A stretch of 63,153 bases of DNA from Solirubrobacteraceae bacterium (GTDB lineage Bacteria; Actinomycetota; Thermoleophilia; Solirubrobacterales; Solirubrobacteraceae): contig JAICYC010000012.1 in assembly GCA_025934395.1 (NCBI GenBank), forward strand, positions 1 to 63,153, written 5' to 3'. Positions within the stretch are counted from its first letter, which is position 1, and each line of letters starts with the position of its first letter. Positions 1-8,123 of the stretch are shown here, piece by piece. The notes under the pieces were generated by a model, which saw only the letters and a list, made by a program, of their open reading frames with translations, ran no database searches and had not been told where the DNA came from. The position numbers and the translations under genes are program-made.

Positions 1-690
1 CGGGAGCGCGCGCAGCTCGCGCAGCGTGCCCACGTGCCCGGCGCCGGGGAGGGCGTCGAGCACGATCTGGCCGCCGGCGAGCGCGCGCGCGAGGCCGAGC
101 AGCGCCGAGCGCCGGGCGCGCGGCATCGGCAGAGCGTCCGGGTTGAGCGCGGCGAGCGCCGCGGGGCTCGGGAACGCGTGCGTCACCGACCCGACGGGCT
201 CCAGCAGAGGCTCGCCGCACGCCTGCACGATCCGTGCGGTGATCGTCCTCGCCCCGCTCACGGAGATCTGCTGGCCGATCACCGCGCGCACCGCCAGCTC
301 GGCGCCGTCGACCGTGCCCGGGACGCGCAGACCGGGACGCGCCCGAACGTGCTCGCCCAGCAGCCCGTCGCCGGCGAGCGCGCCGCGCACCGCAGCGGGA
401 TCGCAGTCGAGGTCGAGCAGCGCACGCGTGCGCGCGATCGCGTCGTCCAGGTCGGCGGGATCGCCGAGCCGGAAGCGGGCGCGAAACTCCTTCTCGCCGG
501 GCTCGAGCTCGACGACGCCGGCGCCGCCCCGCAGCCGCAGGCTGCGCCGGAAGCCGCTCGGCGTCGCCTCCTCGACGCCGGGGACGGCGCGGCGGCCGAG
601 GAACGCGAGCAGCTCCGCCTGCGCGAGCGGGGCCCGAGAGGGCAGGCGGACCTCGGCGTGGACGGTGGGGTGGCGCGCGGCGGTGCTCAC
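1..690 (-). CDS. alkA: DNA-3-methyladenine glycosylase AlkA (3' end outside window)
   Basis: Base-excision repair glycosylase that removes alkylated purines. The minus-strand frame from a GTG at 690 runs open to the window edge for 230 residues. The N-terminal part looks like the AlkA N-terminal domain (LPSRAPLAQAELLAFLGRRA, then VPGVEE). Residues about 125-150 hold the family signature AVIGQQISVSGARTI of the HhH-GPD fold. The visible part ends at LRELRALP, just where the helix-hairpin-helix and catalytic Asp should follow, so those residues cannot be checked. It lies 43 bases downstream of the SnoaL-like gene and may be co-transcribed with it. No strong ribosome-binding site is visible. Family call is firm; the exact start is less sure. 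Confidence 0.85.
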   Translation of the reverse strand, partial: MSTAARHPTVHAEVRLPSRAPLAQAELLAFLGRRAVPGVEEATPSGFRRSLRLRGGAGVVELEPGEKEFRARFRLGDPADLDDAIARTRALLDLDCDPAAVRGALAGDGLLGEHVRARPGLRVPGTVDGAELAVRAVIGQQISVSGARTITARIVQACGEPLLEPVGSVTHAFPSPAALAALNPDALPMPRARRSALLGLARALAGGQIVLDALPGAGHVGTLRELRALP

Positions 691-733
691 CGCTGCTGCA
701 CGATCGCACAGCCGAGCGCCTGTGACGACCGCG

Positions 734-1090
734 CTAGGGCTGGTCGAGGAACCCCGTGATCGAGGACATCCGCCCGTCGGGCGCGAGCGTGGCGAAGTCG
801 TGTCCCACCGCGATCGGCTCGCCGCCGTCCGGTGCGATCGCCCAGCTGAAGCGCACGCGGTCGTTGTGCGCATCGGGTCCCGTCAGGAGCGTGAAGCGGT
901 GTCCGGGGTACTGCTGCTGGGCGGCGGCGATCATCGCGTCGATGCCGTCGACGCCGCTCCCGCTCATCAGCGGGTCGACGTAGCTCGCGTCGTCGGTGAC
1001 GGTCTGCGCGACCAGCTCGCGCCGGCGCTGTGCGTCGGGCTCGTTCCACATCGCGATGTAGCCCTCAACGAGGGTGTCGGGGGTGGGCAT
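734..1090 (-). CDS. SnoaL-like / NTF2-fold protein
   Basis: 118-residue single-domain protein of the SnoaL/NTF2 cone fold. It begins with the helical pattern typical of these proteins (LVEGYIAMWNEPDAQRRREL), followed by DDASYVDPLM and ending with the strand region GFLDQP. Members are small isomerases, hydrolases or binding proteins, and nothing here fixes the substrate. A good ribosome-binding site (GAAGGGAG) precedes the ATG. The gene is divergent from the XRE regulator that starts at 1236, which may control it. It is followed by alkA on the same strand. Confidence 0.8.
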   Translation of the reverse strand: MPTPDTLVEGYIAMWNEPDAQRRRELVAQTVTDDASYVDPLMSGSGVDGIDAMIAAAQQQYPGHRFTLLTGPDAHNDRVRFSWAIAPDGGEPIAVGHDFATLAPDGRMSSITGFLDQP

Positions 1091-1223
1091 GTCAGCTCCC
1101 TTCGTCGGTGTGCGTTGGTACCGCCACCGTGCCAGCGCCGCACGCGCGCGTCGATTACCTCGCAGGTACCACCCCTCGCACGACGATCACCCCCGCGGTA
1201 ATCGCGGCTGTGCGGCGTGGCGC

Positions 1224-1229
1224 TAGCGT
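1224..1229 (+). promoter_or_regulatory. -10 element of leaderless promoter, XRE regulator
   Basis: TAGCGT ends 6 nt before the ATG at 1236, the spacing expected if transcription starts at the start codon. The alternative GTG at 1230 would lie between the -10 and the transcription start, so the ATG is preferred. Confidence 0.6.
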
Positions 1230-1235
1230 GTGCGC

Positions 1236-2036
1236 ATGGCCACCGCCGCCGCACCCAACGTGGGCGAGATGCTCCGCACCTGGCGCCGCCGCCGCAGCCT
1301 CAGCCAGCTCGATCTGGCGCTCGACGCGGAGGTCTCCTCGCGCCACGTGAGCTTCCTGGAGACGGGCCGCTCACGCCCGAGCCGGGAGATGCTGCTGCAC
1401 CTCGCCGAGCACCTCGAGGTGCCGCTGCGGGAGCGCAACGCGCTGCTGCTCGCAGCCGGCTACGCGCCCGCGTACGGCGAGCGCTCGCTCGATGAGCCCG
1501 AGATGGAGCCCGCGCGCCTCGCGCTCGACCGCTTCCTGAGCGCCCACGAGCCGTACCCGGCGGTGGTGCTCGACCGCCGCTACAACCTGCTCGCGGGCAA
1601 CGACGCCTCGCAGCTGCTGATCGGCGAGGTCGACCCGGAGCTGCTCGAACCGCCCGCGAACGCGCTGCGCGTGACGCTGCACCCCCGCGGGATGGCCCCG
1701 CGCGTGCTCAACCTCGATGAATGGAGCGCCCACCTGCTCGCGCGCCTTCGCCGCCAGGCGCAGATCACCGGCGACCTCGAGCTCTCGCGCCTGCACGCCG
1801 AGCTCGCCGCCTACCCGGGCGTGGTCTCCGAGGCGCCGCACGAGGGGATCGCCACGGCCGACATCGTGCTGCCGCTGCGGATGCGCGACGGCGATCGCGA
1901 GCTGACGTTCTTCAGCACCGTCTCCACGTTCGGCACGGCCGTGGACGTCACGCTCGCCGAGCTCTCGATCGAGGCGTTCTACCCCGCCAACGCGAGCACC
2001 GCCCAGCGCCTGCTCGCGGACATCGGCGTCGGCTGA
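1236..2036 (+). CDS. XRE-family regulator with MmyB-like ligand-binding domain
   Basis: 266-residue transcription regulator. Residues about 9-65 form an XRE helix-turn-helix (GEMLRTWRRRRSLSQLDLAL, with SSRHVSFLETGRSRPSREML as the recognition region). The remainder (about 95-260) matches the MmyB-like PAS-type ligand-binding region common in actinomycete regulators, with the typical YPAVVLDRRYNLLAGND and FFSTVSTFGTAVDVTLAELS segments. It is divergent from the SnoaL-like gene and could regulate it, which is an inference from layout. The ATG at 1236 is chosen over a GTG six bases upstream because of the -10 element. Confidence 0.85.
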   Translation: MATAAAPNVGEMLRTWRRRRSLSQLDLALDAEVSSRHVSFLETGRSRPSREMLLHLAEHLEVPLRERNALLLAAGYAPAYGERSLDEPEMEPARLALDRFLSAHEPYPAVVLDRRYNLLAGNDASQLLIGEVDPELLEPPANALRVTLHPRGMAPRVLNLDEWSAHLLARLRRQAQITGDLELSRLHAELAAYPGVVSEAPHEGIATADIVLPLRMRDGDRELTFFSTVSTFGTAVDVTLAELSIEAFYPANASTAQRLLADIGVG

Positions 2037-2065
2037 CCGCGCGGCGAGCCGCATCCGGGTGCCGC

Positions 2066-2071
2066 TAGGGT
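2066..2071 (+). promoter_or_regulatory. -10 element of leaderless promoter, DUF5996 gene
   Basis: TAGGGT lies 7 nt before the ATG at 2079, so the transcript should begin at or next to that codon. This excludes the GTG at 2070. Confidence 0.55.
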
Positions 2072-2078
2072 GGTCCCG

Positions 2079-2996
2079 ATGGACGGCTGGCGCGCGACGC
2101 GGTACTCGGCGTGGCAGGCGACGTGCGACACGCTGCACGCGCACACGCAGGTGCTCGGAAAGCTGTGCGTCGCCCTCGCCCCGCCAGAGCCGGAGCTGCT
2201 GCACGCGGCGCTCCGTCTCACCGCGCGCGGATGGGAGACGCGGCCGCTGCCCGCGCCGGACCGCAGCGGTGCGCTGCTCGTGGCGCTCGACCTGCGTCGC
2301 CACGAGGCGGTCGCCGAACACTCCGACGGGCGCTCCGCGCGTGTTCCGCTCGCGCCCGACCGGTCGGTGGGCGAGGTCACGCGCGAGCTGCTGGCGGCGC
2401 TCGGAAGCCTCGGAGGCGAGGTCGCGATCAACGCGACGCCGCAGGAGGTGCCATGGGAAGTGGCGCTCGATCGGGACGAGCAGCACGCGACCTACGACGC
2501 CGGCCAGGTGGAGGAGTACTTCGCCGCCGCCACCCGCGCCGCGCTTGTGCTCGAGGAGTTCCGTGCTCCCTACCGCGGGCGCTCGACCGCGGTGAACGCC
2601 TGGTGGGGGTCGTTCGACCTCGCCGTGAGCCTGTTCACCGGCGAGCCCGCCGAGCCGCCCTCACAGGACTTCATCATGCGCAACGCGATGGACGCCCAGG
2701 AGGTCGCGGTCGGCTGGTGGCCGGGCGACTCCCGCTACGACGCGCCGGCCCTGTACGCGTACGCGCATCCCGCGCCGGACGGCTTCGGCGGGGCCACGCT
2801 GCAGCCGCCGCAGGCGCGCTGGGAGGACGAGCTCGGCGAGTTCGTCCTGGACTGGCGCGACGTGGGCGCGAGCGAGGACCCCCACGGGCAGGCGGTGCGG
2901 TTCCTGCGCTCGGCGTTCGATCACGCGTGCGAGGTGTGCGATTGGGACGACAGCCTGCGCGCGAGCGTCGCGGGCTCGCCGCCGCCGATCCGCTGA
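2079..2996 (+). CDS. DUF5996 family protein
   Basis: 305-residue soluble protein of the uncharacterised DUF5996 family, recognised from its order of conserved segments. These are an N-terminal ATCDTLHAHTQVLGKL region, the middle VNAWWGSFDLAVSLFTGEPA, then NAMDAQEVAVGWWPGDSRY, and FVLDWRDVG near the end. No signal peptide, membrane segment or known catalytic motif is visible. It stands alone between the XRE regulator and a convergent MFS gene. Function is unknown. Confidence 0.8.
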   Translation: MDGWRATRYSAWQATCDTLHAHTQVLGKLCVALAPPEPELLHAALRLTARGWETRPLPAPDRSGALLVALDLRRHEAVAEHSDGRSARVPLAPDRSVGEVTRELLAALGSLGGEVAINATPQEVPWEVALDRDEQHATYDAGQVEEYFAAATRAALVLEEFRAPYRGRSTAVNAWWGSFDLAVSLFTGEPAEPPSQDFIMRNAMDAQEVAVGWWPGDSRYDAPALYAYAHPAPDGFGGATLQPPQARWEDELGEFVLDWRDVGASEDPHGQAVRFLRSAFDHACEVCDWDDSLRASVAGSPPPIR

Positions 2997-3005
2997 GGCG
3001 CGCCC

Positions 3006-4205
3006 TCAGGCCGCGGCTGTCGCGCGCTCGCGCGAGCGCCCCGGCGCCAGCGAGAGGACCGCGGTGCCCATCGCGGCGACCGCCGCGAGCGCGAACACGG
3101 CGGGGTAGCCCGCGAGCGACGCCGTCGCTCCGGCAAGCGGCCCGCCGAGGCCCACACCGATGTCGAAGAAGGCGGTGAACGCCCCCATCGCAGACCCGCG
3201 CCGGTCGTCGCCGACCTCGCCCACGACCATCAGCGCGAGCGCGGGGAACAGCATCGAGAAGCCCACCCCCACGACGACCGCTCCCACCAGCGCGACGGCG
3301 AGCGAGTGCGCGAGCGCGATCACCGACAGGCCGAGCGCCTCGAACAGGCCGGCCGCCGCGGCCGTCGGCCGCGCGCCGGCACGGTCGGGCACGCGGCTGA
3401 GCACGAGCCGGCTCGCGAACACGGCAACCGCGAACGCGGTGAACACGCTCGCGCCGCCGCTGATGTGCCGCGCCTGGAGGTGCAGGACGACGAAGCCCGC
3501 GAGCGCCGCGTAGCCGATGTTGGCGAGCGCGAGCGCCGCGCCCGGGCGATGGGCCGCGCGCGGCAGCAGCGCCAGCGGAGAGGGTTCGCGGGCGCCGTCG
3601 GTCGCAGGCGGCTCCGGCAGCCGGCTCGCGAGCACCGCGCCGGCGAGCGGGAACGCCGCGGTGAGCGCCCACACCGAGTCGTAGCCCACGCTCGAGCGGA
3701 GCAGCTCGCCTGCGACGGGGCCGAGCGACAGCCCGCCCCAGACCGCCAGGCCGAACAGGCCGAGCGCGAGGCCCCGGCGGTCCTCCGGTGCGAGGTCCAC
3801 GGCCCACGTCGCGCCGGCGGTGTAGACCGAGCCCTCGCCCGCGCCGACCGCCAGCCGCGCGAGCACCAGCGAGGGCACGTTCCAGGCGAGCAGGTACAGC
3901 AGCCCGCCGACCGTCATCGCCAGCGCGCCGCAGACCAGCACCACGCGGCGCCCGCGCACGTCCGCCTGGCGCCCGGCGATCGGCCTGCAGAAGACCGACG
4001 TCAGCGCGAACGCGCCGACGACGATCCCCACCGACACGTCGCCCGAGTGCAGCGGGCCGCGGACGTACCCGGGGAGCACGGGAAGCGCCGCGCCGATCGC
4101 CATGAACGCGCACAGCGCCGCCACGAACACCCCCGCGCTCGCGGCGATGCTCGGGTGCACGTCCGCGCGCGAACGCGGAAGTCGCTGCAGGCGGGAGGCG
4201 GCCAC
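3006..4205 (-). CDS. Major facilitator superfamily transporter
   Basis: 399-residue integral membrane protein with alternating hydrophobic segments consistent with 12 helices. The MFS loop 2-3 signature is seen as GRQADVRGRRVVL at residues about 77-90. After the central loop (EPPATDGAREPS) the second half repeats the pattern, with GSAMGAFTAFFDIGVGLGGP near helix 10. The N-terminal half resembles drug or metabolite exporters, but the substrate cannot be told. A TAGCCT element 9 nt before the GTG start suggests a nearly leaderless transcript. It is convergent with the DUF5996 gene. Confidence 0.85.
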   Translation of the reverse strand: MAASRLQRLPRSRADVHPSIAASAGVFVAALCAFMAIGAALPVLPGYVRGPLHSGDVSVGIVVGAFALTSVFCRPIAGRQADVRGRRVVLVCGALAMTVGGLLYLLAWNVPSLVLARLAVGAGEGSVYTAGATWAVDLAPEDRRGLALGLFGLAVWGGLSLGPVAGELLRSSVGYDSVWALTAAFPLAGAVLASRLPEPPATDGAREPSPLALLPRAAHRPGAALALANIGYAALAGFVVLHLQARHISGGASVFTAFAVAVFASRLVLSRVPDRAGARPTAAAAGLFEALGLSVIALAHSLAVALVGAVVVGVGFSMLFPALALMVVGEVGDDRRGSAMGAFTAFFDIGVGLGGPLAGATASLAGYPAVFALAAVAAMGTAVLSLAPGRSRERATAAA

Positions 4206-4214
4206 GCGCGAGGA

Positions 4215-4220
4215 AGGCTA
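4215..4220 (-). promoter_or_regulatory. -10 element, MFS gene
   Basis: Minus-strand TAGCCT ends 9 nt before the GTG at 4205. This is compatible with a leader of only a few nucleotides. Confidence 0.45.
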
Positions 4221-4264
4221 GTCGCTGGCGCGTGGTCGCCCGGCGCGGCGACCGCGTGATGCCG

Positions 4265-4828
4265 CTACCGCTGCGCGGCCCTGATCCTCGTCCACTCCGC
4301 CTTGTGCGCCCTCTTGGCAGACCGGTAGTCGGCGAGCGCCTGCCGCGAATCGACGTCTCCGAGCGTGGGGTGCGGCGGCACGAGGCTCTCGGCCTTGGCG
4401 AGCTTGTAGCGCTTGGCGAGCACGGCGCCGAGCGACTTGATCTTCATCTCGCCGAAGCCCGGCAGAGCGGCGATGTTGGCCCGCAGCTCCTCTCCGTCGG
4501 CCGCGTCCTCCCAGACCCGCTCGGCGCGCCCGTCGTACTCGTCGCGCACGTGCGTCGCCAGGGCGTGCACGCGCTCGGCCATTTTCGCGGGGAAGCGGTG
4601 GATCGCGGGTTTCTCGCGGAACACCGGCTCCAGATCGGCGGCCGCGAGCTTCGCGGGGTCGAGCGTGCCGACGCGCTCCCTGATCGCGAGCGGTCCGGCG
4701 AACGCCTTTTCCACGGTCACCTGCTGATCGAGGGCGAAGCCGATCAGCAGCGCCATCGGGTCGCCGGCGAGCAGCTCGTTGGCCTCGTCGGAGTCGGTGA
4801 AGTGGAGCTGCTTGGGGACCGTCGCCAC
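4265..4828 (-). CDS. HhH-GPD-type base-excision repair protein
   Basis: 187-residue small relative of the HhH-GPD DNA glycosylases. The N-terminal PMALLIGFALDQQVTVEKAF corresponds to the GQQ-type helix of the fold. Residues about 128-142 give a hairpin, ALPGFGEMKIKSLGAVLAKR, the helix-hairpin-helix DNA contact. The classical catalytic Asp is not obvious after the hairpin, but an acidic segment (HPTLGDVDS) follows. Such short proteins are common in actinomycetes and are annotated as repair proteins without proven activity. It starts at a GTG with a -10 element 7 nt upstream. Confidence 0.8.
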   Translation of the reverse strand: MATVPKQLHFTDSDEANELLAGDPMALLIGFALDQQVTVEKAFAGPLAIRERVGTLDPAKLAAADLEPVFREKPAIHRFPAKMAERVHALATHVRDEYDGRAERVWEDAADGEELRANIAALPGFGEMKIKSLGAVLAKRYKLAKAESLVPPHPTLGDVDSRQALADYRSAKRAHKAEWTRIRAAQR

Positions 4829-4835
4829 GCTTGCG

Positions 4836-4841
4836 ATCCTA
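4836..4841 (-). promoter_or_regulatory. -10 element of leaderless promoter, HhH-GPD gene
   Basis: Minus-strand TAGGAT ends 7 nt before the GTG start at 4828, the same spacing as at other leaderless starts in this window. Confidence 0.5.
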
Positions 4842-4897
4842 ACCGCCGCAGCGCCGGCCGGCGGACGCTACCGTGCCTGAAACGGGCGAAGATGGGG

Positions 4898-4903
4898 TAC
4901 CCT
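4898..4903 (+). promoter_or_regulatory. Candidate -10 element for the Glu/Lys-rich secreted protein
   Basis: TACCCT is the best -10 match upstream of the ATG at 4988 and would give a leader of about 75 nt. A weaker TACCGT lies at 4869-4874. The leader ends in a GGAGAGG ribosome-binding site. Confidence 0.35.
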
Positions 4904-4987
4904 CTGCGCAAGGCGTGACCCGATGCGCGGGTCCAACGGGGGCTGCTTTCGGGCAACGCGGCCCAGAGACATGGAGAGGAATGGATC

Positions 4988-5587
4988 ATGACAAGGATGA
5001 GACTGCTGTTGCTGACCCTGGTCGCCACGTTCGCGATCGGCGCCGGAACAGCTGCGACGGCTCTCGCCGAAGTGGGGTCGCCGACCGTGCCTCTGCGGCT
5101 CACGGAAGAAGAACTTGAAATTCGCGAAATCGCGAAAGCGAAGGAAAAAGAACGCCTCGAACACTTCCGCGAAGTTCTGAAAGAACGCACCGTCAAATTC
5201 AACGAACGCGAACGCGAACGCAAAAAACTGGCGGTCGAAAAAGCCCGCGAAAAGCTTCTGCTCGAAAAAGAAGAAGACAAAGCGCTGCTCGAACAGGCCA
5301 AGGCCGAAGGACGGCTCGAAGAAGAGGAAGCGATCGTCCAGGCCAAAAAGGAAAAAGCTGCCGAAAAAGCCCTGGCTCTGAAAGAACGCGAAAAAGCGGC
5401 GCTGGAAGTCCGCAGGGAAAAACTGCGCGAATCCGAGAAACTGGCGCTCGAAAAAGCGAAAGAACGCTACAAAGAACTCCGCGAACTCGAAGAAGTCAAA
5501 ATCAAAGAAAAACGAGAACTGGAACGCCAGCGCCAGCTCGAACGAGAACAGCGCCAGAAAGAACGTGAAGAAAAAGCAGCAGCCTGA
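4988..5587 (+). CDS. Secreted Glu/Lys/Arg-rich helical protein
   Basis: 199 residues. Residues 1-27 are a Sec signal peptide (positive MTRMR, hydrophobic LLLLTLVATFAIGAG, cleavage near ATALA-E). From about residue 38 to the end the chain is almost only E, K, R, L, A and Q, with no proline or glycine apart from one EGR. That predicts one long charged helix or coiled coil. It ends in EEKAAA with no membrane anchor or cell-wall sorting signal. Glu codons are nearly all GAA and many Lys codons AAA, unlike the surrounding GAG-rich genes. A good ribosome-binding site precedes the ATG, and a 6-codon upstream reading frame (ATG at 4971) ends in the start codon. Role unknown. Confidence 0.75.
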   Translation: MTRMRLLLLTLVATFAIGAGTAATALAEVGSPTVPLRLTEEELEIREIAKAKEKERLEHFREVLKERTVKFNERERERKKLAVEKAREKLLLEKEEDKALLEQAKAEGRLEEEEAIVQAKKEKAAEKALALKEREKAALEVRREKLRESEKLALEKAKERYKELRELEEVKIKEKRELERQRQLEREQRQKEREEKAAA

Positions 5588-5609
5588 GCGCTACAGGCTC
5601 GAGGTGTCG

Positions 5610-5639
5610 GTGAGGCCGCGTCGCACGACGCGGCCTCAC
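5610..5639. terminator. Bidirectional hairpin between convergent genes
   Basis: Perfect 14-base inverted repeat GTGAGGCCGCGTCG / CGACGCGGCCTCAC separated by two bases, so the real stem is about 13 bp with a GCAC loop. It lies 23 bases after the Glu/Lys-rich gene and overlaps the 3' end of the convergent amidohydrolase gene. There is no T-run, so termination is inferred from stem strength and position. Confidence 0.6.
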
Positions 5640-6829
5640 TCGTCTCCGGAGGCCGACGCCGCGAGATAGAGACACGCGAGCGTTCGAGCGACGGCGCCCA
5701 CGGCGGCATCGGGGACGAGCAGCTCGGGGTGGTGCAGCGGGCGCTGCTGGAAGCCGGGCGCGCCGCGCAGGCCGACGAACGCCATCGCCAGCGGGCCGAG
5801 CGAGCCGAGGAACGCGAAGTCGTCGGAGCCGCACGAGCGCCACGGCTCAGCGTGCCTGAACCCCGCCAGCTCGAGCAGTTCCCGCCCGCTCGCGACGATC
5901 GCGGGGGCGTTCTCCAGCGCGGGCTCGCCCTCGTCGATCCTCACCTCCGCGCCGACCCCGTGCGCTGCGGCGACGCCCGCCGCAACCTCGCGCACGAGCG
6001 CGCGCAGCAGCTCGCGGTCGGCTACGCGATGGGCGCGCAGCGCGCCGCGCGCCCGGGCGCTCGCGGGCACCACGTTCTCGGCGCTGCCCGCCTCGAGCAC
6101 CCCCACCGTCAGCGACGCGGGCGCGAGCGGGTCGATCCGGCGTCCGGCGCGCGCGTGCAGCGCGGTGACGACCTCGGCGAGCGCGAGCACTGTGTCGCTT
6201 CCCCGATGGGGGTAGGCGCCGTGCGTGGGCTCCCCCGTGAGCGTGATCGTGAACGCGTCGCAGGACGCGTTGACCGCACCCGTGTCGAGCGCGACCGCGT
6301 CCCACGCCACCTCGGGGTGCACGTGCGCCGCCACGAGCGCCGCCGGCGGTTCGCTCGCGAGCTCGGCAGCGAGCTGCTCGGCGCCCGACGGATAGGCCTC
6401 CTCGCTGGGCTGGAACAGCGCGAGCAGCGGCGTCGGCAGCTCCCGGCCGAGCGTGTGCGCGGCGCGCGCGAGCGCCACCAGCGCAGCCATGTGCACGTCG
6501 TGGCCGCAGGCGTGCATCGCCTCCCCGGTGGCGCTGTACGGGGCGCCGGTCCGCTCGCGCAGGGGCAGCCCGTCGAGCTCCGCGCGCACGGCCACAGCAC
6601 CGGCCGACTCCTCGGGGCCGATCTGCGCGAGCAGGCCGGTACCGGCCACAGCGCGCGGTGGAACCGGGAGCTCCGCGGTGATCGTCGCCGACGTGCGCGT
6701 CTCGCGGTGCGCCAGCTCCGGCTCGGCGTGCAGCTCGTGGCGCAGCTCCACCGCACGCGGAAGCTCCGCCTCGATCGCCTCGAGCAGCCGCGCCAGCAGG
6801 CGCCCGTCGGGCTCAGTAGATCCGGGCAT
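5636..6829 (-). CDS. M20-family metal-dependent amidohydrolase
   Basis: 397-residue amidohydrolase of the M20D type (hippurate or N-acyl amino-acid hydrolase relatives), probably cytoplasmic. Metal-binding motifs are visible: MHACGHDVHMAAL near residues 95-108, QPSEEAYPSGAEQL with the catalytic Glu pair, the His of AAHVHPEVAW, and a final HHPEL. The dimerisation insert starts near FTITLTGEPTHGAYPHRGSD. The ATG at 6829 lies inside the end of the glutamine-synthetase-like gene (17-base overlap), so the two are translationally coupled. A ligase followed by an amidohydrolase suggests the pair makes and then cleaves a gamma-glutamyl amide, but the substrate is unknown. Confidence 0.85.
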   Translation of the reverse strand: MPGSTEPDGRLLARLLEAIEAELPRAVELRHELHAEPELAHRETRTSATITAELPVPPRAVAGTGLLAQIGPEESAGAVAVRAELDGLPLRERTGAPYSATGEAMHACGHDVHMAALVALARAAHTLGRELPTPLLALFQPSEEAYPSGAEQLAAELASEPPAALVAAHVHPEVAWDAVALDTGAVNASCDAFTITLTGEPTHGAYPHRGSDTVLALAEVVTALHARAGRRIDPLAPASLTVGVLEAGSAENVVPASARARGALRAHRVADRELLRALVREVAAGVAAAHGVGAEVRIDEGEPALENAPAIVASGRELLELAGFRHAEPWRSCGSDDFAFLGSLGPLAMAFVGLRGAPGFQQRPLHHPELLVPDAAVGAVARTLACLYLAASASGDE

Positions 6830-8123
6830 AGCGCCTGCACAGCTCCTCGGGGTCTGCGCGTGCGCTCGCGTCCAGCTCGCTGCGCTTGATCGCGACGTGC
6901 GCGTCGTAGAGCAGCCGCGGCAGCCAGGCGCGCGCCTCATCGTCGCCTGCGAGCGCATCGAGCGCCTCCGACAGAGACCCGGGCAGTGCGCCGACGCCGT
7001 ACCGCTCGCCCTCTCCGGCGTCGAGCTCCGACGGGTCACGGTCGAGGATCGGAGGCTCCTGAAGCCCGCCTCTGACCCCCGCGATCCCCGCGTGAACGAG
7101 TACAGCGAGCGCGACGTACGGATTCGAGGCGCCGTCGGCGGCGCGGTACTCCAGCCGCATCTGCGGTCCCGGATCCCCGGTCAGCGCGACGAGCGGCGGG
7201 ATCCGCAGCAGCGCCTCGCGATTGCGCTCGCCCACGCAGACCGCGCCTGCGCTCCAGTGATGCGGCTGCAGCCTGCCCGCCGACACCGGGCTCGGCGCGG
7301 TCAGCGCGCACAGCGCGGGCGCGTGGGCGAGCACGCCCGCTGCGAAGCGGGCGCCGAGCTCGCTCAGCCGCCCCGCCCGATTCGCGTCGTACAGCGCGGG
7401 CGAGCCGTCCGTCCCGAGCAGCGAGAAGTGGATGTGGACGCCGTTGCCGGCGTTCTCGGGGTCCAGCAGCGGGGTGAACGTCGCGCGGGTTCCGCAGCGG
7501 CGCGCCACGTCGCGCACGACCTCGCGCAGCAGCACGGCCCGGTCGGCTGCTGCGAGCCCCGGCGCCGCGGCGACCGGGATCTCGAACTGGTGGGGCGCGT
7601 ACTCGGCGAACACCCGCTCGGGCTCGGCGCCCGCCTGCTCGAGCGCGTCCATCACCTTGCCGACGAACGGCTGGGCACGCCGCTGCGCGACGACCGAGAA
7701 GGGCATCTCCGGCGGCTCCTCCAGCAGGAGCTGGAACTCGTGCTCGAAGCTCGCCAGCAACGTGCAGCCGAGCTCGCTCTGCAGCTGCTTCAGGGCGGCG
7801 CGAAGGAACGTCCTCGGGCAGGCGGGCCACGCGCCGCCGTCGGTCTCCACGATGTCGCACAGGATCAGCTCGAGCGCGGGGTCCTCGCGGTCCGGCTCGA
7901 CCCGCGCACGAGTGGAGGCGTCGGGCAGCAGGCGCAGATCGCCGATCGAGCCGAACGGCGAGCCCTCGGCGACGGGGCCGTGCGGGGTGAGCGCGTGGTT
8001 CGCCGGCACCCAGCCCACGCCCGCACGCAGGTGCGCCTCGACGGCATCCGCGGGTATCGAACGGCCGCGGGTGATCGCCGCGAGGTCGCAGCAGGCGAGC
8101 GTGACCAGCTCGGCGACGCTCAC
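6813..8123 (-). CDS. Glutamine synthetase family ligase
   Basis: 436-residue member of the glutamine synthetase fold, which joins glutamate or a related acid to an amine using ATP. Visible motifs are FEHEFQLLL (first metal Glu pair), AEYAPHQFEIP, NGVHIHFSL (metal His region) and RLEYRAADGASNPYVAL near the end. The protein is shorter in its N-terminal domain than GlnA, and there is no clear adenylylation loop. It therefore resembles the gamma-glutamylamide-type ligases rather than housekeeping GlnA. The GTG start overlaps the stop of the upstream unknown gene by four bases (GTGA), and its own end overlaps the amidohydrolase start, making a tight three-gene unit. Confidence 0.85.
   Translation of the reverse strand: MSVAELVTLACCDLAAITRGRSIPADAVEAHLRAGVGWVPANHALTPHGPVAEGSPFGSIGDLRLLPDASTRARVEPDREDPALELILCDIVETDGGAWPACPRTFLRAALKQLQSELGCTLLASFEHEFQLLLEEPPEMPFSVVAQRRAQPFVGKVMDALEQAGAEPERVFAEYAPHQFEIPVAAAPGLAAADRAVLLREVVRDVARRCGTRATFTPLLDPENAGNGVHIHFSLLGTDGSPALYDANRAGRLSELGARFAAGVLAHAPALCALTAPSPVSAGRLQPHHWSAGAVCVGERNREALLRIPPLVALTGDPGPQMRLEYRAADGASNPYVALAVLVHAGIAGVRGGLQEPPILDRDPSELDAGEGERYGVGALPGSLSEALDALAGDDEARAWLPRLLYDAHVAIKRSELDASARADPEELCRRYARIY

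Noticed and set aside
26-1201. Long plus-strand open frame across the alkA and SnoaL-like region
   Set aside because: It is Arg/Ala/Pro-rich, has no family pattern, and lies antisense to two genes with clear family signatures. This is a typical GC-rich shadow. The same applies to long antisense frames at 3306-4259, 5729-6889, 8201-9064 and 53001-54998.
4904-4987. Riboswitch (cyclic di-AMP or cyclic di-GMP type) in the leader of the Glu/Lys-rich gene
   Set aside because: Only one short hairpin (GACCCG/CGGGTC near 4917-4933) is seen and none of the conserved riboswitch core sequences were recognised.
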